From Alisma plantago-aquatica (Eukaryota > Streptophyta > Magnoliopsida > Alismatales > Alismataceae), in contig OY856410.1 in the NCBI GenBank assembly GCA_963693085.1, positions 1,395,910,363 to 1,395,974,362 of the forward strand: a stretch of 64,000 nucleotides of DNA, read 5' to 3'. Below are positions 35,706 through 47,306 of this stretch, piece after piece (position 1 is the first letter of the stretch; each line of letters opens with the position of its first letter). Position numbers and translations under genes: made by a program. Below the pieces are notes generated by a model. The model was not told the origin of the DNA. It was given only the letters and a program-made list of their open reading frames with translations, and did no database searches.

Positions 35706-38700
35706 ACCCAAAGTGCAAACAGTTTCAATACCTACTTTGTCCAATTGGTTTCAAGTATAACTTGTTCAAATGGTTTTCAACCAATTGATGTATGAGAACC
35801 AAGATCATTGAGGGTCTAAGTAATTAACTTTGTGAAGATAAACATGGTTAATCCATTTGAACATCTCATGTAATTGAAGGTCCAATATGGTGAACCTATT
35901 TAGATACTTAATGCATTTGAAGATTTCAATGGTTAACCCAATTGATCACTTTGTGGAATTGAAAGTTTAATTGATCAATTCTTTTGAATTCCTTATATAT
36001 GGTTTAATTGATTAGACCATTTGGAAACCTTATATTATCAAAGGTCAATTAGATATGTGATCATTAATGATGTAGACCCATGATGATTATGAAGGTTAAC
36101 CCTAGCTTTGTGTACTCTAGTGAAGAGTTGACCTAGATTAATCTTGGAGTAGTTAATATCCTAAAGAGAATGAGAGAGAGAATGAGAGAGATGGATGCTT
36201 ATATAATTAATCCCTAATCCTCTCATTATGAGTAAACTATGTGATAAGGGTTTGATCCATAATAATGAGATCATGAAACCCTAATCAATGAGCCCTAACT
36301 CTAATTTAGAATAATACTAAGTGAAACCCTAATTAGAGCAAAGCTATGTGTGAAACCCTAATTAGAGCAAAGCTATGTGTGAAACCCTAATCTAGGGAAA
36401 AGCTGAGTGTTATTATAAATCCAGGGTGATGATGTAACCCTAACTTAGTGTAACAATGAAGGAAACCCTAATTTAATGGGAATTGTACATCCTAACCCTA
36501 ATTTGGGTATGAGGTAAGAGAAACCTTACTTGGATGTGAATAGAAAACCTTAATCCCTAAAATGGGGTAAGGTGCATGAAACCCTAATATAGGGTAGTGC
36601 CACTAATCCTATGTGAATACCTAGCACTGGGTGATGTGTTGTGAAATCTTAATTTCACATAATACTAGGTGAATCCTTGATATAGAAGGATGATTATATG
36701 AAACTCTATTGAAGAGTATTACTATGTGAAATCCATAAATGTATGGAATATTCTATGTGAATCCTCAAATTATAAATATGGAGAATACTATTCCTAATAA
36801 TGGAATAGTGAATAATGTTATGGCAAATGTAACCATAGAGAGGTTGATGATGGATATCCTTATATTAATAGTTCTTAACTCAAGGATGAGTCCATAGTAT
36901 TGGCAACAATTGTATAATCTAAGTGAGTGACTAATGACCAATACCTTACATGATAAATGTGATGAACTAGTGCATAAAGTATTAGTATGGGGAATACCCT
37001 AATACAAGCTAAGTGTATAAACTCAAGTAAGATAATGGTGTTGAGGGAAGTGATACATTAAGATATGATAGATATCACATCCAACACCCCAATACTGGTA
37101 TACCTTGATGTGTTATAAGTCAAGTATAATTGGATGAATGACACATGAGATGTGTCATGTCAATGGTTATATTGAGATGTAATGCACTTTGTTGAATATA
37201 GGCTAATATGCCTTATGAAAAGGTTAATCCAAACCTATAAACCATGATGTAATCATATTATGGCAAAGATGAGAGAGAAACTCATGCTGTGTGTTGATAA
37301 TTCATTTATTGATGAATGATGAGAATAAAGAGTATGATTGAATACTTATGATTATCCATATTGATTCCTTGCTATGTGAACTATGATACAGAGTATTGTT
37401 ATGTGAAACTTTAATACAAGTCAATGCTATGTGATCCCTAATACAAGGTAATGCTATGTGAAATCCTATGACAAGTTAATTCTATGTGAACCCTAATACA
37501 GGGTATTATTATGTGAAATTCTAACACAGGGTAATCCTATGTGAAGTTCAAATGCAGACTAATGGGTTATGAATGTAATAAGATAACCCTCGTATTGCAT
37601 GATATTGATATGTAATTATGTCATGATTACTAATCATGCAGACATGTTGAGAAGATGAGCATAGCCAGGTATGGGCTATGATGCATTGTTATTAAGAATG
37701 TTTTATAGGCTTTATAAGCCTTCACATGCTTTGTGTAGTAAGAATCATTGAACTTTGTGTACTATGTGCAATACCTTATGTAGCAAGAATCATGATGTCC
37801 TTGGTCAGATGATCTGAAAGTATTAAGTTACCTAATAAGTGGTAACAACTGTTCTATGATGAGATAAGGGTTCAAATACTGTGATTCTGTAATTATGATG
37901 ATGAACCTGTTAAGAGGTGGAATTGTACTTTATGAGTTGATGGATTAAGATCCCAATACCTTGTGAAAAGAGTATGGATACAAGCCATGACTCCACAATG
38001 ACAATGTCAGGCTTTAGATATATAATCTAAGCCTGAAGAGAGTAAATGTTGTGATAATAATTCTATAGTGAATAAATGTTATACATGTTATTCTTATTCC
38101 TTAAAGGATAAGTGACAAGTTGTTCTATCAAGTTATAGCTGCAATGCTTTTGATAAGAATGATGTTCTAATATGTTAAACATTGAATTAACTGTTACCAA
38201 ACAAATATAATTCCTTTGTGTATATTTATCTTTTTAAGCTGCAATAATAATGTTTCTGGCGGAGAGTTATATCTCTCACTAGGGCAATTTACAATTGTCT
38301 CACCCCCGTGGGAACCACATTTTTAGGTGGACGCGGACGAGGAGGCAGAAATCCTTCAGTAGGAGAAGGACAGTAGCATCAACAATAGGGACAACAGTGA
38401 AGTCTCACGTGGAGACACTGGTTGTCATGCCTTGTATAGATAGAGTCCTATGTCTCGTCTCCGTACTCTCAGGTCCTCGGAGCAGTAGTTAGTACTTTCG
38501 AGATTTTGGCTCAGTGCCTCGAGATTTTATACTGCTTGTGTTTAGCTTGACATGACAGTTAATGCTTGTAATTCTCAAAAGGAGATAGTACAGAACATGT
38601 ACCTGTGAACAAGAATGTAATTATGTTACTTTGGTTCTATGTGAGAAAGTTTTCCTTTGATGGATCTTTTAATAAAAAGGTTTTAATTTTTAGTAATTTT

Positions 38701-38773
38701 TGGTAATCCCTTGCTTAGTGAACGCTTCTGCATTAGTTAATCTTGTTTTCGTGAGACATACGTCACAATTAAG

Positions 38774-38785
38774 TGGTATCAGAGC
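38774..38785 (+). other. Element D primer binding site (tRNA-iMet)
   Basis: TGGTATCAGAGC, the canonical plant initiator-Met site, six bases after the LTR. It is intact, while sites in A and C have drifted. Confidence 0.92.
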
Positions 38786-38900
38786 TCTAGGTTCGCTGAG
38801 TCTACAGAGACATAGGACTAAGGTTGTAGTGTCTGTTCTAAGTGTCTTCCAGTTTATCTGATAGTATCTTCTGCTCACATAGGAGGAGAAGAACTTGAAG

Positions 38901-39959
38901 ATGTCTGGACCACATGAAGAACATGCGGCAGAGGGCAACACTGCTGCACCAGGAGGAGGTGCAGGAGACCATAATAGAGAGGAGCCCGTACCTGAACAGC
39001 CCTAGTTCAATCAAGCTGGCATGGGGAACCCTGCCCTTCAAGCCATGTTTGGGCAGTTTATAGCTTCCATGACTCACATGACTGATAGGATGCAAATACA
39101 TGCACCCAAGACATCATCTCACCATGAGGGTTATGGAGCCGGCAAGACTTTTGAGAGACTTCACCGGGTTGGGGCCATAGATTATGCTGGTACATCTGAT
39201 CCAGTAGATGCTGATTTGTGGCTGACAGAACTGGAAAAGGCTTTCAGGATCCTTGATATCTCTGAAGATGAAAAGGTAAGACATGCTGTGTACCTCCTAA
39301 AAGGGAATGCTGGTCATTGGTGGATGATAGAGGAAGATAAGAGATCAGGTGAAGAAATTGGATGGGAGGTTTTCCGATGAGAATTCATCAGTAGATACTT
39401 TCCTAAGACTTATCTAGATGAGAAGATCTCTCAATTTGAGAGGATCAAACAAGGACATATGAACGTTAGCGAATATGAAGCTAAGTTCATGGAGTTGTTG
39501 CGGTTTTGCCCACAAATGGCAGTTAGTGATGAGGAAAGAATTCGGCCTTTTGAGAAGGGGTTGAATGCTGAACTAACCACTTCTGTGTCTGCTTTAGAGA
39601 ACAGGGAGAGGTTTGCCACCTTTGTGGAATCAGTAAGGAGGATAGAGAGGTCTGAAATCGAGAAATGACAGACTAGTAGTAAGAAGGTGTACACTCAGAC
39701 TAAAAAACAAAGATCTGAAAGTTTTAAGAAGCCGAGATTTTCTGCATCAACATCGGTAACTGGACCTCACATACCCTATTTTGCACCTAGGATCTGTTAT
39801 CAATGTAGACAACTGGGGCATATAGTAAAGAATTGTCCAGGCGGGAATCCAATGATGACTCAACCTCAAGGGCAGAGTCAGCAAGGATCACAAAGGAGGC
39901 AGTTTTCTAGTAACAATAGAGGACGTGGACAGACGTCCCGGACAGGTCAGATGAAATAA
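38901..39959 (+). pseudogene. gag: Element D gag (one frame, three stops)
   Basis: One frame of 352 codons plus terminal TAA runs from ATG 38901 (MSGPHEEHAAEGN). In-frame stops are at 39003, 39378 and 39666; there is no frameshift. It has GKTFERLHRVGAIDYAG, LWLTELEKAFRILDIS, GHWWMIEED, YEAKFMELLRFCPQM and ALENRERFATFVESVRRIER, the gag core shared with A and C. The zinc knuckle CYQCRQLGHIVKNC is intact, then a basic RGRGQTSR tail, and the frame stops soon after, where A continues into protease. The product would be a full particle protein without pol. Stops are of the CGA-to-TGA or CAG-to-TAG kind, typical of methylation decay, so the element may have been coding when it moved. Confidence 0.9.
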
Positions 39960-40367
39960 ATTCATTCTGATATTTCATTTCTAATTCTATGTGTTAAAGA
40001 TATAAAAGTAGTTGTTTTTTAACTTCCTTTGACTAGTCCTATAAGGACACAAGGGAGACAAGAACTTATATCTTACTCAGTATTCATTAAAATGCTTTAT
40101 AATCTTTCTTATCTTTGTGATACAAGATGAGATATAGAAGGGATGTCTGGAGAAAATCTAGGAAATGGAAAATCATGTGTGTATAATGATATGAAAAGTG
40201 AGGAATATGATAGTAAGTAAAGTGCATACTACCTAATCTCAATACTTATATACCCTGGCCAGGTATATGATTATTGAAGATAAGGCAAGTATGAAACTCT
40301 TAGATTATTATCTTTTGGATTACTCTGATCAAGTAGTCATTCTGAAACAATCTAGAGAGTATAATCC
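39960..40367 (+). other. Element D spacer between gag and minisatellite
   Basis: AT-rich sequence with no pol similarity in any frame. It occupies the place of the protease region. Its origin is not evident. Confidence 0.5.
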
Positions 40368-41359
40368 AACTAAAAGGAAGAGCTATGTGAACATTCCCAA
40401 CTAAAAGGAAGAGTTATGTGAACATTCCCAACTAAAAGGAAGAGCTATGTGAACATTCCCAACTAAAAGGAAGAGCTATGTGAACATTCCCAATTAAAAG
40501 GAAGAGCTATGTGAACATTCCCAATTAAAAGGAAGAGCTATGTGAACATTCCAAATTAAAAGGAAGATCTATGTGAACATTCCCAATTAAAAGGAAGAGC
40601 TATGTGAACATTCCCAACTAAAAGGAAGAGCTATGTGAACATTCCCAATTAAAAGGAAGAGCTATGTGAACATTCCCAATTAAAAGGAAGAGCTATGTGA
40701 ACATTCCCAATTAAAAGGAAGAGCTATGTGAACATTCCCAACTAAAAGAAAGAGCTATGTGAACATTCCCAACTAAAAGAAAGAGCTATGTGAACATTCC
40801 CAACTAAAAGGAAGAGCTATGTTAACATTCCCAATTAAAAGGAAGAGCTATGTGAACATTCCCAATTAAAAGGAAGAGCTATGTGAACATTCCCAATTAA
40901 AAGGAAGAGCTATGTGAACATTCCCAATTAAAAGGAAGAGCTATGTGAACATTCCCAACTAAAAGGAAGAGTTATGTGAACATTCCCAATTAAAAGGAAG
41001 AGCTATGTGAACATTCCCAATTAAAAGGAAGAGCTATGTGAACATTCCCAACTAAAAGGAAGAGCTATGTGAACATTCCCAACTAAAAGGAAGAGCTATG
41101 TGAACATTACCAACTAAAAGGAAGAGCTATGTGAACATTCCCAACTAAAAGGAAGAGATATGTGAACATTCCCAACTAAAAGGAAGAGCTATGTGAACAT
41201 TCCCAACTAAAAGGAAGAGCTATGTGAACATTCCCAACTAAAAGGAAGAGCTATGTGAACATTCCCAACTAAAAGGAAGAGCTATGTGAACATTCCCAAC
41301 AAAAAGGAAGAGCTATGTGAACATTCCCAACAAAAAGGAAAAGCTATGTGAACATTCCC
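40368..41359 (+). repeat. 31-bp minisatellite, 32 units
   Basis: 992 bp made of exactly 32 units of 31 bp with no indels. Each unit starts AACTAAAAGGAAGAG and goes on GCTATGTGAACATTCCC. Base 3 varies in blocks: C in units 1-4, 9, 13-15, 20 and 23-30; T in 5-8, 10-12, 16-19 and 21-22; units 31-32 read AACA. Rare changes are GTTATG (2, 20), GATCTA (7), AAAGAAAG (13, 14), GTTAAC (15), ATTACC (24) and GATATG (26). The unit length is not a multiple of three and stops occur in the frames, so it is not coding. Confidence 0.98.
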
Positions 41360-41718
41360 AATTACATAGAGTTTCCTAAGTGAATTTTATGAATAAAGGA
41401 TTGCTGAGTGAATTATCTCTGTTAGATATATATGTTTTCCCTTTTGATAAATATTCTTGAGTGATGATTGAAGTAGGTTCTTTTATGCTTCTTCCTTTCA
41501 ATAATATGGACATCATATGTTAGGGGTTTATGTTTTGCATAAACATAAACATTGATAAGGTTGAATCAATGAAAGGAACTTTGTGTGGATTACAAAATCC
41601 ATGATATCTCCATAATATTAAGATATTATGTGGAGATTTGAGGGTATGACAATTGAATAATTTGTCCCTCCTTTTTCTAGGATTTCGGGGACGAAATCCT
41701 TGTTAGGGGTTTATAATT
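41360..41718 (+). other. Element D 3' internal tail with conserved inverted repeat and polypurine tract
   Basis: Mostly unassigned, but 41680-41699 reads GGATTTCG-GGGA-CGAAATCC, a perfect 8-nt inverted repeat, followed by TTGTTAGGGGTTTATAAT up to the LTR. Element C has nearly the same block at 53887-53925 and A a related one at 18700-18739. In A and C it is the tail of the chromodomain region; D keeps it without the rest of pol. Confidence 0.75.
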
Positions 41719-44700
41719 TGTAACATCCCTGACCTGGGTTATGTGTTAACCCTATATGTTTTTCTAATAAGGTTGAGTAGATACTTAATATTATCTTGAG
41801 AAAAGTAATTAGGGCTAATGAGAAACTTATGTTTCAATTTTGGTCCTGTTTGAACAATGTTGAAGCAATGTTTGCTTATTTTGGACTAAAGTGCAAATTA
41901 CCCAAGTTGAGGGGTTAAATTGCAAATGTTGCATGATAAGATGTCCTTTGATGTTGAGACATCATACGAATGAATATGATGTAGTGATATGGTTTCCACA
42001 AGCTTGGGCACCAAGATTAAGCTTGTAAAGCAATCCTTGTGCATTAAAACCTAGTTTTGGTGTAAAGTGCAATTTACCCAAAATCTAGGGTTCAATATGC
42101 AAATTACCACTTTAATAAGGTCCCTAATGTTTCTTGGCATCATGTAGAGCAAAGAAAATGAGAGGGGTGCCTCAATTGAATTAAGTTGGAGGAGAGAGAA
42201 TCTTGATATTAAAATAATCAAGATTTAATCCTAATTGAAACCCTAATTCAATTGAAGGCAAAAATGAATGTATTAATTAAAAGGCCTTCAACCAAAATTA
42301 AAATGGTTGGATTCAGATGTGTGTGGATGAGCTTAAAGCCTTGCAAAGGCACGAGCATATCCTAAGGAGGTGAAATTCCACTCACCATTATTATAAGAAA
42401 AATAATTTTCACTCAAATATGGATATTCTTATTATAAGGGTTAAGGTGCTTAATTTCTTTTCCATTAATTCATGGATAATGGAAGAGATCTAGGTGGGGA
42501 TAGAGATTCCCTTGCATTCAAGAAACCAAGGGTGAAGTGGTGGCAACAATTTTGGAATTAATAGACTTTTATAAGAAGATTTTCTCTCTCATCAATTTTC
42601 TTATAGAAGTACCCTTTCTAAGCCAAAACAAAGGCTTTTTCGGATTTCTTTCTTTCCCCTTGCTTGGAAAACGACCAAGGAGCTAGGGAGAACCAGGAGA
42701 ACGATCCCCAACCTGTTGGTAAGCCCTTGAACTTCGTTCTCCTTGATTCCATGGTGGAAATCGAAAATAAATAATTGATTTCTTCTTATTTTGATCTCCT
42801 CTTCAACCCTAGCCAAACTTTTCAACCAAAAGCTTGAGAACGAGCCTAGGGGGAGTTTCAAGAGCTTCATCCACCATTTTTTCCGTGAGCTTGGAGCTTT
42901 GGAGCTCAACTGGAGGTGGGTTTTATAACTTGAACCCTTAATTTTATTATTGCAATCAATTCCTTATCAATTGGTGATCATTTCTACATTTCCGAAATTA
43001 AGTTTGGTTGATTGATGCAATCTCCATGGAAATCACAGAAGATTTCGTGAGTTTGGAGCTTGATGATGATGACATCATCATAAGCACACACCTACCCAAA
43101 TATCTAGGGCAAACAGTTTCAATGTTGAGTCCAAATGGTTTCACCAAACCGTTTGGTGACCAAACAGTTTGCAAACTGTTTGGTGGTTTGGGATGGTTGA
43201 CCATTTGAAATGGTTGACCATTTGGAGATATATGCTGTGGTACTTGGATCTTGATCCAATGGTTTCAATTGGTTGATCTTGAAGGTTTCAATTGTGTATG
43301 ATTTCTTGATTGCAAACCCTAATCGGCTAAGTGCTGATTTTGAAATTGATTGAGATGATGTTTTGGGTTGATTGACCCAAACGGTTTAAAAACCATTTGG
43401 GGATCACCCAAACGGTCTCAAGACCGTTTGGGGGTCACTCAAGACCATTTGAAGGTTTAGGGTTAAGTATGGTTAAGTGTTTGAAGGTCCAAAGGTACCA
43501 AATTGATTTGCAACTAAGTGCTGATTTGATAATTGATCCAATGGTTCAAAACCCTAATTGAATGTCATGGTTTTTGATGATGGAATGGGAAAACGGTCTC
43601 AAGACCGTTTGGAGATCAACCAAACGGTCTCAAGACCGTTTGATGGTCATCCAAGACCGTTTGAGGTCAAGTCATATCATGTGATGATGATAGTTCATTG
43701 ATTTCAATTGATTTGATTCCACAATGTCAAACATTGATGGATTCTCGATTTCAAACCCTAAGTGATGGTTTATTGATTATCAAATCTAGTTTAATTGGGT
43801 TCAAAACCCTAAATTGAAGGTCTAATTGAATGGTGATTCAGTGGTCCAATTGATGAATGCTTTAGTGGTTCAATTTATAATTGGTTCATGGATTGAAACA
43901 ATTGAGTCGATTGAGTGTTGAGATGCCTTTTTGGTCCATGCGGTTTTGAGAGGGTTTGGACCAAACGGTCTCAAGACCGTTTGGGACCAAACAGTATCTA
44001 GACCGTTTGGGACCAAATAGTCTCTAGACCATTTGGGACCAAACGATCTCAAACCATTTTGAGACCCAAAGTGCAAACGGTTTCAATACCTACTCTGTCC
44101 AATTGGTTTCAAGTATAACTTGTTCAAATGGTTTTCAACCAATTGATGTATGAGAACAAGATCATTGAGGGTCTAAGTAATTAACTTTGTGAAGATAAAC
44201 ATGGTTAATCCATTTTAATATCTCATGTAATTGAAGGTCCAATATGGTGAACCTATTTAGATACTTAATGCATTTGAAGATTTCAATGGTTAACCCAATT
44301 GATCACTTTGTGGAATTGAAAGTTTAATTGATCAATTCTTTTGAATTCCTTATATATGGTTTAATTGATTAGACCATTTGGACACCTTATATGATCAAAG
44401 GTCAATTAGCTATTTGATCATTAATGATGTAGACCCATGATGATTATGAAGGTTAACCCTAGCTTTGTGTACTCTAGTGAAGAGTTGACCTAGATTAACC
44501 TTGGAGTAGTTAATATCCTAAAGAGAATGAGAGAGAGAATGAGAGAGATGGATGCTTATATAATTAAGCCCCAATCCTCTCATTATGAGTAAACTATGTG
44601 ATAAGGGTTTGATCCATAATAATGAGATCATGAAACCCTAATCAATGAGCCTTAACTCTAATTTAGAATAATACTAAGTGAAACCCTAATTAGAGCAAAG

Positions 44701-46869
44701 CTATGTGTGAAACCCTAATTAGAGCAAAGATATGTGTGAAACCCTAATCTAGGGCAAAGCTGAGTGTTATTGTAAATCCAGGGTGATGATGTAACCCTAA
44801 CTTAGTGTAACAATGAAGGAAACCCTAATTTAATGGGAATTGTACATCCTAACCCTAATTGAATCCTCAAATTATAAATATGGAGAATACTATTCATAAT
44901 AATGAAATAGTGAATAATGTTATGGCAAATGTAACCATAGAGAGGTTGATGATGGATATCCTTATATTAATAATTCCTAACTCAAGGATGAGTCCATAGT
45001 ATTGGCAACGATTGTATAATCTAAGTGAGTGACTAATGACCAATACCTTACATGATAAATGTGATGAACTAGTGCATAAAGTATTATGATGGGGAATACC
45101 CTAATACAAGCTAAGTGTATAAACTTAAGTAAGATAATGGTGTTGAGGGAAGTGATACATTAAGATATGATAGATATCACATCCAACACCCCAATACTGG
45201 TATACCTTGATGTGTTATAAGTCCATTATAATTAGATGAATGACACATGAGATGTGTCATGTCAATGGTTATATTGAGATGTAATGCACTCTGTTGAATA
45301 TAGGCTAATATGCCTTATGAAAAGGTTAATCCAAACCTATAAACCATGATGTAATCATATTCTAGCAAAGATAAGAGAGAAACTCATGCTGTGTGTTGAT
45401 AATTCATTTATTGATGAATGATGAGAATAAAGAGTATGATTGAATACTTATGATTATCCATATTGATTCCTTGCTATGTGAACTCTGATACAGAGTATTG
45501 TTATGTGAAACTTTAATACAAGTCAATGCTATGTGATCCCTAATACAAGGTAATGCTATGTGAAATCCTATGACAAGTTAATTCTATGTGAACCCTAATA
45601 TAGGGTATTATTATGTGAAATTCTAACACAGGGTAATCCTATGTGAAGTTCAAATGCAGACTAATGGGTTATGAATGTAATAAGATAACCCTCGTATTGC
45701 ATGATATTGATATGTAATTATGTCATGATTACTAATCATGCAGACATGTTGAGAAGATGAGCATAGCTAGGTATGGGCTATGATGCTTTGTTATTAAGAA
45801 TGTTTTATAGGCTTTATAAGCCTTCACATGCTTTGTGTAGTAAGAATCATTGAACTTTGTGTACTATGTGCAATACCTTATGTAGCAAGAATCATGATGT
45901 CCTTGGTCAGATGATCTGAAAGTATTAAGTTACCTAATAAGTGGTAACAACTGTTCTATGATGAGATAAGGGTTCAAATACTCTGATTTTGTAATTATGA
46001 TGATGAACATGTTAAGAGGTGGAATTGTACTTGATGAGTTGAGGGATTAAGATCCCAATACCTTGTGAAAAGAGTATGGCTACATGCCATGACTCCACAA
46101 TGACAATGTCAGGGTTTAGATATATAATCTAAGCCTGAAGAGAGTAAATGTTGTGATAATAATTCTATAGTGAATAAATGTTATACATGTTCTTCATATT
46201 CCTTAAAGGATAAGTGACAAGTTGTTCTATCAAGTTATAGTTGCAATGCTTTTGATAAGAATGATGTTCTAATATGTTAAACATTGAATTAACTGCTGCC
46301 AAACAAATATAATTCCTTTGTGTATATTTATCTTCTTATGCTGCAATAATAATGTTTCTGGCGGAGAGTTATATCTCTCGCTGGGGCAATTTACCATTGT
46401 CTCACCCCCGTGGGAACCACATTTTTAGGTGTACGCGGACGAGGAGGCAGAAATCCTTCAGTAGGAGAAGGACAACAACAACAACAATAGAGACAACAGT
46501 GAAGTCTCAGGTGGAGACACTGACTGTCATTCCTTGTATAGATAGAGTCCTATGTGTCATCTCCGTACTCTCAGGTCCTCGGAGTAGTAGTTAGTGCTTT
46601 CGAGATTTTGGCTCAGTGCCTCGAGATTTTATACTGCCTATGTTTAGCTTGACAGGACAGTTAATGCTTGTAATTCTCAAAAGGAGATAGTACAGAACAT
46701 GTACCTGTGAACAAGAATGTAATTATGTTACTTTGGTTCTATGTGAGAAAGTTTTCCTTTGATGGATCTTTTGATAAAAAGGTTTTAATTGTTAGTGATT
46801 TTTGGTAATCCGCTGCTTAGTGAATGCTTCCGCATTAGTTAATCTTGTTTTCGTGAGACAGACATCACA
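41719..46869 (+). repeat. Element D 3' LTR (5,151 bp)
   Basis: Colinear with the 5' LTR. A 255-bp segment (36504-36758 of the 5' LTR) is absent at 44860/44861, inside the CCCTAAT/ATGTGAA repeats. TATA box changed to TATAGAAG (42602); donor-like TTG|GTAAGC intact at 42716-42724; acceptor-like TTTTTAG|GTG at 46422-46431. Ends GACATCACA. Confidence 0.92.
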
Positions 46870-46874
46870 ATTCA
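46870..46874 (+). repeat. Target site duplication of element D, right copy
   Basis: ATTCA against GTTCA on the left side. Confidence 0.75.
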
Positions 46875-47306
46875 ATTTCCTATTTAGTATGGACATACCA
46901 GCCTTTGGTGATGTCTTCTATTATTTCTCTTCTTGTTGGAGTATGCTTCCAACCCTAGGTGAAGGACTTGGAGGACATGACATAAAGATATGGACCTAGC
47001 TTAAGGATTTAAAGCTTGGCGACAAAGTTGTTATAGTTTAGATTCCCCTCTTATTAGATCCATATGTGGTATCTTTCATGTAAACCCTTTGTGGAATCTT
47101 ATGATGTTCTTTGTAACCTTGTGAGATATTTGAATATAGTCAATATTTTATTCTTGCTACTATAATTTGGTTGTTTTGAATACCATTAATAAGATTTGAA
47201 AATTTTACACCAGTTTCAGCATACCTTTTGAGTATGTTTGGAATGGATGTTTTGTTCTTCAAATTTTTAGTAGGGAGTGGATCCCCTTTGGGTCCCACTC
47301 CTTACA

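Larger units (their letters stand above)
33347..38767 (+). repeat. Element D 5' LTR (5,421 bp)
   Basis: Starts TGTAACATCCCTGACCTGGG and ends ACGTCACA. In order: TATAAAAG at 34232, a weakened donor site at 34349 (TTAAGC where the other copy has GTAAGC), GGCGGGTTTTATAAC at about 34541, a cluster of AAACGGT/ACCGTTT words (34739-35705), diffuse repeats of TATGTGAAA and CCCTAAT (36260-37560), GGCGGAGAGTTATATCTCTC at about 38259, and acceptor-like TTTTTAG|GTGG at 38321-38330. Several kilobases of it hold no gene. Confidence 0.92.
33347..46869 (+). mobile_element. Element D: gag-only LTR retrotransposon with giant LTRs and a 31-bp minisatellite
   Basis: LTRs of 5,421 bp (33347-38767) and 5,151 bp (41719-46869) flank only 2,951 bp of internal sequence. 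Inside are a primer site, one gag frame, a spacer, 32 tandem 31-bp units and a short tail with a purine tract. No protease, RT, RNase H or integrase motif is present in any frame. This matches the gag-only, terminal-repeat class of plant non-autonomous elements (TR-GAG). The gag, primer site and 3' tail are very like those of element C, so a C-like Tekay element is the likely pol donor. By eye the first 225 LTR bases differ at about nine positions, so it is younger than C. Confidence 0.88.
30311..47306 (+). mobile_element. Solo LTR E (gypsy-like, about 3.47 kb), split by element D
   Basis: Left part 30311-33346 starts TGTAACATACCAGATC. Right part 46875-47306 ends GGGTCCCACTCCTTACA. Perfect CATAT duplications flank the whole. 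Terminal TGTAA/TTACA form a short inverted repeat, as in many LTRs. A TATATATG box at 31601 and a donor-like GCAG|GTACAG at 31760-31769 lie inside. No primer site, gag or pol belongs to E, so it is best read as a solo LTR. Its family differs from A, C and D apart from the first bases. Confidence 0.82.

Noticed and set aside
36300..36600. CCCTAA runs as telomere-like repeats
   Set aside because: They are scattered words within a longer LTR motif (GAAACCCTAAT), not tandem CCCTAAA units, and occur at several LTR sites.
40368..41359. CRISPR-like regular repeat array
   Set aside because: The 31-bp units are directly adjacent without unique spacers, and the context is a plant retrotransposon. It is a minisatellite.
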